Below the pieces are notes generated by a model. It did no database searches. It was not told the origin of the DNA and saw only the letters and a program-made list of their open reading frames with translations. 64,000 nucleotides of DNA, taken from Acidiflorens sp963847715. GTDB taxonomy: Bacteria; Acidobacteriota; Terriglobia; Terriglobales; Acidobacteriaceae. Positions 52,187 through 59,133 of this stretch are shown one piece after another (position 1 is the stretch's first letter; the number at the start of each line of letters is the position of its first letter). The stretch covers positions 1-64,000 of the forward strand of contig CAWKAZ010000014.1 in assembly GCA_963847715.1 (NCBI GenBank), given 5' to 3'. A program made the translations under genes and the position numbers.

Positions 52187-52804
52187 TCACCCTTTTAGAT
52201 ACGGCAACAACTCCCGAAACGCTGGCGCGCCTGACGAGCGCAGCAACTCATAGATCATCATTTCCGTTGAAGAAAGAATGGCACCGGCGGCTCGCATTCT
52301 ATCCAGTCCGACGCGCCAGTTGAATTCCGCTCGTGAGCTGACCGCGTCCGACGCAACGTGTACCAAATAGCCCTCCCGCAGCGCTCCCAGCGCCGTTTGC
52401 ATGACGCAGATATGCGTTTCCATTCCGCAGAGAAGGACGGTTGTCCGCTGGCCCGGCAATCGCTTCAGTAGAGAGCAGAACACATCGCTGCCAAAGCAGG
52501 AGAACGTCATCTTGTCGAGCGGCGCGCTCTCCGGCAACATCGACGCAACTTCCGGCACGGTGTTGCCCAATCCCTTCGCGTATTGCGTGGTGACAATCGC
52601 GGGCATCTTCAGGATTCCGGCCAGCCGAATCAGCAATTGAACATTCTTGATGAGACGGTCTTTTTCCCAGATCGGCGGCAGCAATTTTTCCTGCACATCG
52701 ACCACGATCAGCGCGCACTGCTCGGGTTCGAGGGGGCGACGCGCCATCTCGGCATAGCTGGCATCAGTCGGGGTGCTCGTGTCCAGAAACGTTCCGCTTG
52801 GCAT
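52187..52804 (-). CDS. Isochorismatase-family hydrolase
   Basis: 205 residues, cysteine hydrolase fold. The catalytic triad is present: Asp in ALIVVDVQEKLLPP, Lys in LDKMTFSCFGS, Cys in CGMETHICVMQTAL. Most like the YcaC/nicotinamidase side branch without a known substrate. The C-terminal half has AAGAILSSTEMMIYELL, a common end of this subgroup. It is transcribed alone and converges on the kinase gene. Substrate unknown; amides are likely. Confidence 0.9.
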   Translation of the reverse strand: MPSGTFLDTSTPTDASYAEMARRPLEPEQCALIVVDVQEKLLPPIWEKDRLIKNVQLLIRLAGILKMPAIVTTQYAKGLGNTVPEVASMLPESAPLDKMTFSCFGSDVFCSLLKRLPGQRTTVLLCGMETHICVMQTALGALREGYLVHVASDAVSSRAEFNWRVGLDRMRAAGAILSSTEMMIYELLRSSGAPAFRELLPYLKG

Positions 52805-52893
52805 GGCGACTCCTGATCGTTCGGTAAGGTTCTGTGAGAGATTCTAACGCGGCCCGGTTACTTGCGGTGCCAATCCAGACGCGATGAAGGGTT

Positions 52894-52921
52894 TTGCAGA
52901 GGCTGAAAAATGATTTAGAAT
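52894..52921 (+). promoter_or_regulatory. Promoter of tRNA-Gln
   Basis: TTGCAG (52,894-52,899), 16 bases, TAGAAT (52,916-52,921). Transcription would start about three bases before the mature tRNA end. Confidence 0.7.
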
Positions 52922-52930
52922 TTAGGCTAC

Positions 52931-53004
52931 AGCTCGGTCGTTCAACGGTAGGACATCTGCCTCTGGAGCAGAGTATCGGGGTTCGAATCCCTGCCGGGCT
53001 GCCA
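52931..53004 (+). tRNA. tRNA-Gln (anticodon CTG)
   Basis: The acceptor stem AGCTCGG pairs with CCGGGCT (one T-G pair), followed by G and an encoded CCA. D-arm GTTC/GGAC, anticodon stem TCTGC/GCAGA with loop CTCTGGA, T-arm with TTCGAAT loop. The anticodon CTG reads CAG. Length 74. Confidence 0.95.
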
Positions 53005-53031
53005 ACCTTGGCTCTTTCAACTCTAGCAATT

Positions 53032-53232
53032 TCAGTTTGACGGTGCGGCGGATGGGTCGCTCAATGCGATCAGCTTTCCCAGTGGATAGTCTTCGCGGCT
53101 CAGAGGAGCTTGCGGCTCCGGATTAGAAATCGTCAGCACGTTGCCGCTGAGGATGCCCCGTATGACAAGTCTGTCGGCCTCGATTGCAATCACCCGATAT
53201 TGCTCGTCGAAGATCGTTGTTTTCCTCGCCAT
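53032..53232 (-). CDS. Small protein of unknown function
   Basis: 66 residues: TTIFDEQYRVIAIEADRLVI then RGILSGNVLTISNPEPQAPL and a C-terminal Leu-Ile-Ala-Leu segment. It looks like a small beta domain with a conserved-seeming S-G-x-V-L-T-I-x-N core. No membrane segment or known motif. A purine-rich stretch lies before the ATG but not a strong ribosome site. It converges on the tRNA gene. Moderate confidence that it is real. Confidence 0.5.
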   Translation of the reverse strand: MARKTTIFDEQYRVIAIEADRLVIRGILSGNVLTISNPEPQAPLSREDYPLGKLIALSDPSAAPSN

Positions 53233-53555
53233 AGGATAGTTGGATGCGGAATGCCATGGTGGCGGCTCGTACGCGAAGGTTCATTCCATTGTTCCTTAAG
53301 ATGCACTGTTGGAACTTGACATTGGAGGGTCGCGAGCCTAGCATGAATATTGAGCAGATACCCTTATTGCTCTTTCCTTTAAAGTCGGCCTATCTGAATA
53401 TTGTCTCCTCATCGAACGCCCGGAGGAGTCCTAGTTACGACCACCGCTGATCTGCTGGGAATCTTTTCGATGCCAACCCCAAGCCGATTCCGCGCGGTGT
53501 GGACTGTAAATAGACCGATCAAAATAGACCGATCAATCACCCTGGAAGGAAGTCA
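53233..53555. other. Gap with a tandem direct repeat before a small gene
   Basis: No gene is seen. The last 50 bases hold two tandem copies of the 14-base unit AAATAGACCGATCA (53,508-53,536), then CTGGAAGGAAGT as ribosome site of the next gene. The repeat may be a regulator site. Confidence 0.6.
53508..53536 (+). promoter_or_regulatory. Tandem 14-base direct repeat, possible operator
   Basis: AAATAGACCGATCA twice in a row, ending 20 bases before the start of the small gene at 53,556. Confidence 0.5.
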
Positions 53556-53765
53556 ATGAAAAACATCAAGTTCGTAGTAAAAGTGAACCGCGGCGGTGCG
53601 CATGCCCCTCAGTACGTGCTGCGGGTCGACCGGCTTCCGATCCAGACCACAACCAACCGTAAGCTGGCGCTCGTGATGGGACGATTCACGGCGGAAGACG
53701 CGGTGAAGTCCATGCAGAATTCCCATTGCACCCCGGAACTCGTTTCCGTACGAGTTTCCGCCTAG
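53556..53765 (+). CDS. Small basic protein of unknown function
   Basis: 69 residues, beta-alpha pattern: MKNIKFVVKVNRGGAHAPQY then VLRVDRLPIQTTTNRKLALV and FTAEDAVKSMQNSHCTPELV. One Cys. GGAAGGAAGTC before the ATG is a strong ribosome site, and the sequence reads like a small DNA- or RNA-binding protein, though I recognise no family. A direct repeat upstream may regulate it. It converges on the phospholipase gene. Confidence 0.65.
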   Translation: MKNIKFVVKVNRGGAHAPQYVLRVDRLPIQTTTNRKLALVMGRFTAEDAVKSMQNSHCTPELVSVRVSA

Positions 53766-53778
53766 CACTCCGCCAAAC

Positions 53779-55143
53779 CTACCTAATTGACGGACTCCCA
53801 ACCACCGGCGCGTTCGTGATCGACGCCGCTTTCAACTGCTCCAGTTGGGATTGGACTTTTTTCCAATCGTCCGGGTCCTTCTTCGTATGGATCGACGCCG
53901 TCGTGTCGGAATAAAAGTCCAGGATATTGTCGCGCAGTTCCGGAGTGATCTGGTCGAACTTGTGATCCGACAGCCGTGCCAGCAGCTGCGCATACGTGTC
54001 ATCCGTCAGCGAGTATTCTGCCGCCCTTGTTGGCTTTCCACTATCAAAGTCGCAATTGGCAAGCTGCAGTGAGTTGGAACGCTCGGCGCGCAAATACGTC
54101 CTGTATTGATCGACGGTCGCGTTGATGCTCTTGAAATACATATCTTCGGTCTGGGGCGTCGGGTTGTTGAAGCCCAGACCCTTGAACGGGCCGACCTTGG
54201 GAATGATCCGGAAGAAGACCGCCAGGACGCGGGCGCCAAATCCCGGCTTGGTGTATTCGCGGCCCCACTCTCTTTCGTAGTCGGAACGCTTCAGGTGGTA
54301 GAGGAACTTTTTTTTTGCAAAGTCAGGATGCTCGCGAATTATTTCTTTCTTGTGTGTCTGCAGCGCTACCTGTGTCATCTCCGGGATAATTCGACTGATC
54401 GAGAAGCGGTAGGAGCCGATGGCGAGGTCTTCATGGGGCACTACCTCTTTCAACGGCAACCCGTAGACCACCGGGAAAGCACGTTCCAGCAGCGGTTTTG
54501 AAACTTTGAATCCGATGAAATCGTGATATTGCTGCGAAGCATAACGCTGCTTGGCCACCTGCACCATGTCGAAACCAAATTCGGTTTTCAGATGCGCCGT
54601 CTTGTTTTGCGCGTAAGTAATCGAATCGCCATACTTCGCGCGCAGCTTCGGATATTCAATGGCCACTGCCCGGTTCACGGTGGGGTGTCCCGTAATGTCG
54701 GACGCGTAGTGAGCGAGCGCCCCCAAAGCGAAGGCATACTCATTGGCATCCGCGCTTTCGTGCAGCAGTTCAAGAACGAAGTCTCCGCTGCGAACGTAGT
54801 GGGCGAGTTGACTGAATTCTCCGCTGCCAAACGGGTAATAGCCAAGGTCCTGAATGACGGCGCCGCCATAGGCATAAGCATGCGCTTCCTTGATTTCATC
54901 TTCCGTCAGACTCGGATATTTATTGAGCAGCAAGGGGCGAATTTCGTCGAGCCAGAGCAGGTCGACAATCTCCTCGTGCGACAGCACTGAGTAGGCCACG
55001 CCACTGCTGCTGCACAGAGTCAGGAGCAAGAGGACCACGACCATCCGTGTAGCAAACGACCGTGCATGGCCCTGCCCGACTGCAAATCGAAAGACGTTCG
55101 ATCGGCGTGCCGGAAGACAGTTTTGCATCGATTTTCTACTCAC
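53779..55143 (-). CDS. Zinc-dependent phospholipase C-like protein, exported
   Basis: 454 residues. A hydrophobic leader (MVVVLLLLTLCSSSGVAYS) after a polar start suggests export; a later ATG at 55,044 is possible. The family PF00882 is shown by SVLSHEEIVDLLWLDEIRPL with the first His and Asp, AHAYAYGGAVIQDLGYYPFG (metal Asp) and ALGALAHYASDITGHPTVNR (His, His and Asp). Members bind three zinc ions and cut phospholipid head groups; many are of unknown role. A run of eight A/T bases lies in the middle (KKKF). Single gene. Confidence 0.82.
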   Translation of the reverse strand: MSRKSMQNCLPARRSNVFRFAVGQGHARSFATRMVVVLLLLTLCSSSGVAYSVLSHEEIVDLLWLDEIRPLLLNKYPSLTEDEIKEAHAYAYGGAVIQDLGYYPFGSGEFSQLAHYVRSGDFVLELLHESADANEYAFALGALAHYASDITGHPTVNRAVAIEYPKLRAKYGDSITYAQNKTAHLKTEFGFDMVQVAKQRYASQQYHDFIGFKVSKPLLERAFPVVYGLPLKEVVPHEDLAIGSYRFSISRIIPEMTQVALQTHKKEIIREHPDFAKKKFLYHLKRSDYEREWGREYTKPGFGARVLAVFFRIIPKVGPFKGLGFNNPTPQTEDMYFKSINATVDQYRTYLRAERSNSLQLANCDFDSGKPTRAAEYSLTDDTYAQLLARLSDHKFDQITPELRDNILDFYSDTTASIHTKKDPDDWKKVQSQLEQLKAASITNAPVVGSPSIR

Positions 55144-55321
55144 CGGATGTGACCCACGACCAAAGGAACGTCGATCTGCGAGTATACGATGCCCAGCCTC
55201 AAAGAATTGTTGCCGGGGCCTAAGATTGGCGCTTGAACTGCCATTATCTGTGACATAGTAGAAAGGTCAGAGAGAAAAGGTGCGGCACGGTCATGCGTGC
55301 GGCCGATCGCGATTGGGGGTT

Positions 55322-55519
55322 ATGGGAAAACGCAAGTGTTCAGAGTGTGGTGGAGAGTTGGTGTTGGCGATGCGCGCTAATCAATCTCCGGCAGGAAATG
55401 AAGGAAGCTTGACCAGTTCTTTTACCAGTTGGAGATGCGGGACCTGCGGTTCAAGTTTCACCGCGGCCCAACTCCGCGAAGATAAGCGTGGCCGCGCGAA
55501 AACTGTGCAGCCGGCTTAG
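55322..55519 (+). CDS. Small zinc-ribbon protein
   Basis: 65 residues with CSECGG at the start and CGTCGS near residue 43, two C-x-x-C knuckles of a zinc ribbon, then a basic tail (REDKRGRAKTVQ). The ATG at 55,322 is the one next to the first knuckle; an earlier in-frame start at 55,280 adds a non-typical His/Arg stretch. It may bind nucleic acid or act as a metal-dependent adaptor. I do not recognise a named family. Confidence 0.55.
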   Translation: MGKRKCSECGGELVLAMRANQSPAGNEGSLTSSFTSWRCGTCGSSFTAAQLREDKRGRAKTVQPA

Positions 55520-55620
55520 GCTAAAAACGGGCGCAATCACAACCCTTTCCCTCCCAGTATCCCATCATCCAGCAAGAGAATAATGTCTTCGTAGGCGCTG
55601 ATTTCTTGTGGTCAGAATAT

Positions 55621-55646
55621 ACAAGTAATACAATAGAGTTACTTGT
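55621..55646 (+). promoter_or_regulatory. Operator-like inverted repeat with -10 box, upstream of cysK
   Basis: Perfect arms ACAAGTAA and TTACTTGT spaced by ten bases, with TACAAT (55,629-55,634) inside, about 90 bases before cysK. A dimeric repressor bound here would cover the promoter. The -35 match is poor. Confidence 0.65.
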
Positions 55647-55736
55647 TTTCAGTCAGCGCATTCGGCGGTAAGCGCGGACGTCGTAGTCAGCGAATCGAAA
55701 AGAATCCAACCATCAAGCACGAGAATCGAAAAGCCT

Positions 55737-56714
55737 ATGAAAATTGCCAACAATGTGACGGAACTGATCGGGCATACGCCGCTGGTGCGTCTGAACCGGG
55801 TGACTGAGGGCGCGGTTGCCGAAGTCGTGGGCAAGCTTGAAAGTCAAAATCCGCTGGCCAGCGTGAAGGATCGCATCGGCGTGAGCATGATTAACGACGC
55901 CGAGCGTGCCGGCCGCATCCGGCCCGGAAAGACGGTTCTCATCGAGCCGACCAGCGGCAACACCGGCATTGCTCTTGCGTTCGTCGCAGCCGTCAAAGGC
56001 TACAAGCTCATCCTCACGATGCCAGACACCATGAGTCTCGAGCGTCGCGTGCTGCTGCTCGCCCTGGGCGCAGAGATTGTACTTACCCCCGGTCCGCGCG
56101 GGATGAAGGGTGCGATTCTGAAAGCCGAAGAACTTTTGGCCAGCACGCCGGACGCGTACATGCTCCAGCAATTCGACAACCCGGCGAATCCGAAGATTCA
56201 CTTCGAAACCACCGGACCCGAGATTTGGGAAGACACCGACGGGCGGGTTGATTTTCTCGTCTCGGGCGTGGGCACGGGCGGAACCATCACGGGCGTTTCC
56301 GAATACATCAAGCCGAAGAAGGCATCGTTCAAGGCGATTGCCGTGGAACCGACCGACAGCGCGGTTCTCTCGGGCGGAAAGCCCGCACCACACAAGATTC
56401 AGGGAATTGGTGGAGGTTTTATTCCCAGTATCCTGCGCCGGGAATTCATTGACGAAGTCATCGCGGTAAGCAACGATGACGCAATCAACATGGCGCGACG
56501 TCTTCCGCTTGAGGAAGGTTTGCTGGTAGGCATCTCCTCCGGGGCAGCGGTGCATGCTGCGCTGCAAGTGGCACGGCGTCCGGAAAATGCGGGGAAATTG
56601 ATTGTGGTGGTTCTGCCTTCGTTTGGTGAGCGCTATCTGAGTAGTATTCTTTTCGAAGGACTCCGGAATCAGGCCTTGCAGATTCCGACGGTGCAACTTC
56701 CACCCATTGCTTAG
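55737..56714 (+). CDS. cysK: Cysteine synthase A (O-acetylserine sulfhydrylase)
   Basis: 325 residues. Makes cysteine from O-acetylserine and sulfide. The PLP Lys is in NPLASVKDRIGVSMIN. TSGNTGIALAF binds the substrate carboxylate, SGVGTGGTITGVSEYIKP the phosphate. GGFIPSILRR is usual for CysK. Length and C-terminus are normal. It forms a pair with cysE 78 bases downstream; a periodic palindrome lies between. The inverted repeat at 55,621 suggests control by a dimeric regulator, perhaps of sulfur supply. Confidence 0.96.
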   Translation: MKIANNVTELIGHTPLVRLNRVTEGAVAEVVGKLESQNPLASVKDRIGVSMINDAERAGRIRPGKTVLIEPTSGNTGIALAFVAAVKGYKLILTMPDTMSLERRVLLLALGAEIVLTPGPRGMKGAILKAEELLASTPDAYMLQQFDNPANPKIHFETTGPEIWEDTDGRVDFLVSGVGTGGTITGVSEYIKPKKASFKAIAVEPTDSAVLSGGKPAPHKIQGIGGGFIPSILRREFIDEVIAVSNDDAINMARRLPLEEGLLVGISSGAAVHAALQVARRPENAGKLIVVVLPSFGERYLSSILFEGLRNQALQIPTVQLPPIA

Positions 56715-56786
56715 TCGTCAGTTCCCAGTTGTCAGTCAGAACCATCGACTTGACTGAGAACTGATACCTGACAACTGATAACTTCT
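56712..56786. repeat. Seven-base periodic palindrome between cysK and cysE
   Basis: Left units TCAGTTC, CCAGTTG, TCAGTCA, starting from the cysK stop codon. Right units GACTGAG, AACTGAT, ACCTGAC, AACTGAT, AACTTCT (56,752-56,786), ending five bases before the cysE ATG. Confidence 0.88.
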
Positions 56787-56791
56787 TCACC

Positions 56792-57499
56792 ATGTCGCAC
56801 TTCCTGTCGCTAATCCGCGAAGACGTTGCCACCGTGATGGAGCGTGACCCGGCAGCAAAATCGCGCCTGGAAGTCTATCTCTGCTACTCCGGGCTGCACG
56901 CAGTGTGGTTCTATCGCATGAATCACTGGTTGTGGAACCACAAGTTCTTTCTGCTAGCACGTTGGTTGTCACAAGTGGCGCGCTTGCTTACTGGCATTGA
57001 AATCCATCCTGGAGCGCAGATCGGCCGTCGTTTGTTCATCGACCACGGAATGGGAGTGGTCATTGGTGAGACTTCCATTGTCGGCGAGGACGTCACGCTC
57101 TATCAGGGAGTGACGCTTGGCGGAACAGGCAAGGAGCATGGGAAGCGGCATCCCACTCTGCTCGACAACGTGGTGGTCGGTGGCGGGGCGAAGATTCTCG
57201 GCAACATCACCGTCGGCAGCAATTGCCGCATCGGCGCGGGATCAGTTGTGCTGCGCAATGTGCCTGACGATTCCACTGTGGTTGGTGTGCCGGGGCACAT
57301 CATCTTTCGCGAAGGCAAACGCGTGGTAATCACTGATCCCAAGCAGATTAACGATCCATTGTCCGAAGCGTTAGCCGCAGTTGCGTCCGAAGTAACCCGC
57401 CTCGCGGAACGGGTGCGTCAACTCGAGGGCACCGGCGGCAGCGAACCCCTCTCCGAATCCATGCAACGGATCATGGAAGACATCGATTATCAAATCTAA
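56792..57499 (+). CDS. cysE: Serine O-acetyltransferase
   Basis: 235 residues. Makes O-acetylserine for cysK. The N-terminal helices (LIREDVATVMERDPAAKSRL) lead to a left-handed beta helix: IEIHPGAQIGRRLFIDHGMG, VVIGETSIVGEDVTLYQGVT, GGTGKEHGKRHPTL. The catalytic His and Asp lie in FIDHG and nearby. It is the short (EpsC-like) form, without the long N-terminal domain of enteric CysE. No ribosome site is evident before the ATG because the periodic palindrome fills the gap, so translation may depend on hairpin opening or on cysK. Confidence 0.95.
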   Translation: MSHFLSLIREDVATVMERDPAAKSRLEVYLCYSGLHAVWFYRMNHWLWNHKFFLLARWLSQVARLLTGIEIHPGAQIGRRLFIDHGMGVVIGETSIVGEDVTLYQGVTLGGTGKEHGKRHPTLLDNVVVGGGAKILGNITVGSNCRIGAGSVVLRNVPDDSTVVGVPGHIIFREGKRVVITDPKQINDPLSEALAAVASEVTRLAERVRQLEGTGGSEPLSESMQRIMEDIDYQI

Positions 57500-57533
57500 T
57501 GTTCGTCCTTCAGGTTCGCCACATTGCTGGTTT

Positions 57534-58880
57534 CTACTGCACCAGGTAGCGCGCGACCGCAAAGTTGTCCACGAAGCCTGCTTGTGCTGGCGGTCCAAAA
57601 TTCCCCGCTGCAACGATCTTGCCGTCGCTCTGCAGAACAAGTGCGCTCACAAAAGAGATGTTGCCCTGACCAATGGCCGTGGTCGTGATGCCACCAGAGC
57701 CGAAGGCCGTATCGAGCTTCCCGGCGCTCGTATAGCGCGCCAGTGCGAACGAAGATGAACCGAAACCGTTGCCGCTAACAGAACCCGCCTGTCCAGCCAC
57801 CACAATGTCGCCATTGGATTGAATGCCCAACGCGAAGGCTCCACCGATGGGGAGCGCATTGCCGAACCCGGTGATGACGCCGCCACCCTTCCCGAACGTA
57901 GTATCGACCTTTCCTTTGGAGGTATAGCGGACCAGCCCAAAGCCTGACTGATTGCCTCCCGTCACGAGTTGGCTGGGGATACCCCCGGCGACAACAATCC
58001 TGCCGTCGCTTTGAATTGCGATGGCGCTCGCGGAGGCCACACAAGCCGCTTGTCCCGAGATGCCGAAGGTCGTATCCAGGCTGCCGTTTGTGTTGTAGCG
58101 GACGAGAGCACTTGGCTGCACGGACGGAAATGTGGGCGACGCGAAGAGTTCCGTTGGCGGGCCCAATCCCGTGGCCACCAGAATCTTGCCATCCGATTGC
58201 AGCGCCATCGCGGTCGCGATGGTACTCGTTAAAGGCGCGACGCCGGCGGTTCCGAAAGTCGTATCGGGCTGACCCTCGCTCGTATAACGCCCGATTGAGC
58301 CAGCGCCCGTCACAAGTATCTTGCCGTCGGACTGCAAGGCGAGAGCGCTACGGATGGCAGGGCCAGAATCGAGTGCTCTTGAGATAGCAAAGCCGCCGCT
58401 GCCAAAACTCGTATCCACGCTGCCGTCTGTGTTGAATCGGCCGACAACGCCTCCTTCAAATCCAGGTGCAAAAGCCAGTATCTTTCCGTCAGGCTGAATG
58501 GCGATGGCGACGACCAAACCCAAAGTATTGTCGAAGGTATTACTTACGATCCCGCCCTTGCCAAAGCTAGAGTCGAGAGTCCCATTCGTGTTGAGTCGCG
58601 CCAAAGCGGCGCCGCCTGGTATGGATCCCCCAACTACAATCTTGCCGTCGCTTTGAATCGCCACCGCGATGTCCATTGTGGCATCGCTTTGCATGAAGTT
58701 CGTGGTGAAAACGCCTCCCGTCCCAAATGTCGAATCAAGTTGGCCGGCCTGTGCCCAAACCAACGCGGACGAGCCAATTACGACAACGCACACCAGAAGC
58801 AGCCGGGTGCAACCGCCAAGCTGTGCTGTGAGCGTGCCTTCAGAGGGAGAGTACGGCTTCCTGCCAGCGGATGGTTTCAT
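57534..58880 (-). CDS. Secreted delta-60 repeat protein
   Basis: 448 residues. Signal peptide (LLLVCVVVIGSSALVWAQ) after a 28-residue polar start, then eight or so delta-60 repeats of about 50 residues: D-x-T/S-F-G-x-G-G-x, then A-x-A-I-Q-x-D-G-K-I-x-V-A-G. The repeats make a beta-propeller-like fold. Family members are secreted or surface proteins of unknown function. It converges on cysE, with 35 bases between the stops. Confidence 0.9.
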   Translation of the reverse strand: MKPSAGRKPYSPSEGTLTAQLGGCTRLLLVCVVVIGSSALVWAQAGQLDSTFGTGGVFTTNFMQSDATMDIAVAIQSDGKIVVGGSIPGGAALARLNTNGTLDSSFGKGGIVSNTFDNTLGLVVAIAIQPDGKILAFAPGFEGGVVGRFNTDGSVDTSFGSGGFAISRALDSGPAIRSALALQSDGKILVTGAGSIGRYTSEGQPDTTFGTAGVAPLTSTIATAMALQSDGKILVATGLGPPTELFASPTFPSVQPSALVRYNTNGSLDTTFGISGQAACVASASAIAIQSDGRIVVAGGIPSQLVTGGNQSGFGLVRYTSKGKVDTTFGKGGGVITGFGNALPIGGAFALGIQSNGDIVVAGQAGSVSGNGFGSSSFALARYTSAGKLDTAFGSGGITTTAIGQGNISFVSALVLQSDGKIVAAGNFGPPAQAGFVDNFAVARYLVQ

Positions 58881-59133
58881 CGGGATTCTCCTAGGACTTT
58901 AGGATATGAATCACCGCGGGTTCGCCGGCGACTGTGCGAATCGAACTGTCCCTGCGCTGAACCTGATCGGTGACATCGAAGAGTAAAAGCCATGTCGGTT
59001 GGAAGGTTGTCGCCATTGTGTAACTTTTTTGTTAAATGTGGCGTAGAGATTGTGAGGTGCCTCAAGCCCATTACCCCCCGTTTTCACATCGCCCAAGTAT
59101 GATGGACTGTCTCGGGGTCGAGACTTTTAGCGG

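Noticed and set aside
53244..53450. A 68-codon open frame upstream of the small gene at 53,556
   Set aside because: No ribosome site or recognisable pattern, and it runs into the gap that holds the direct repeat.
26913..56786. CRISPR array as explanation for the periodic repeats
   Set aside because: Units are 7-9 bases, with no spacers, no cas genes, and arms are inverted rather than direct.
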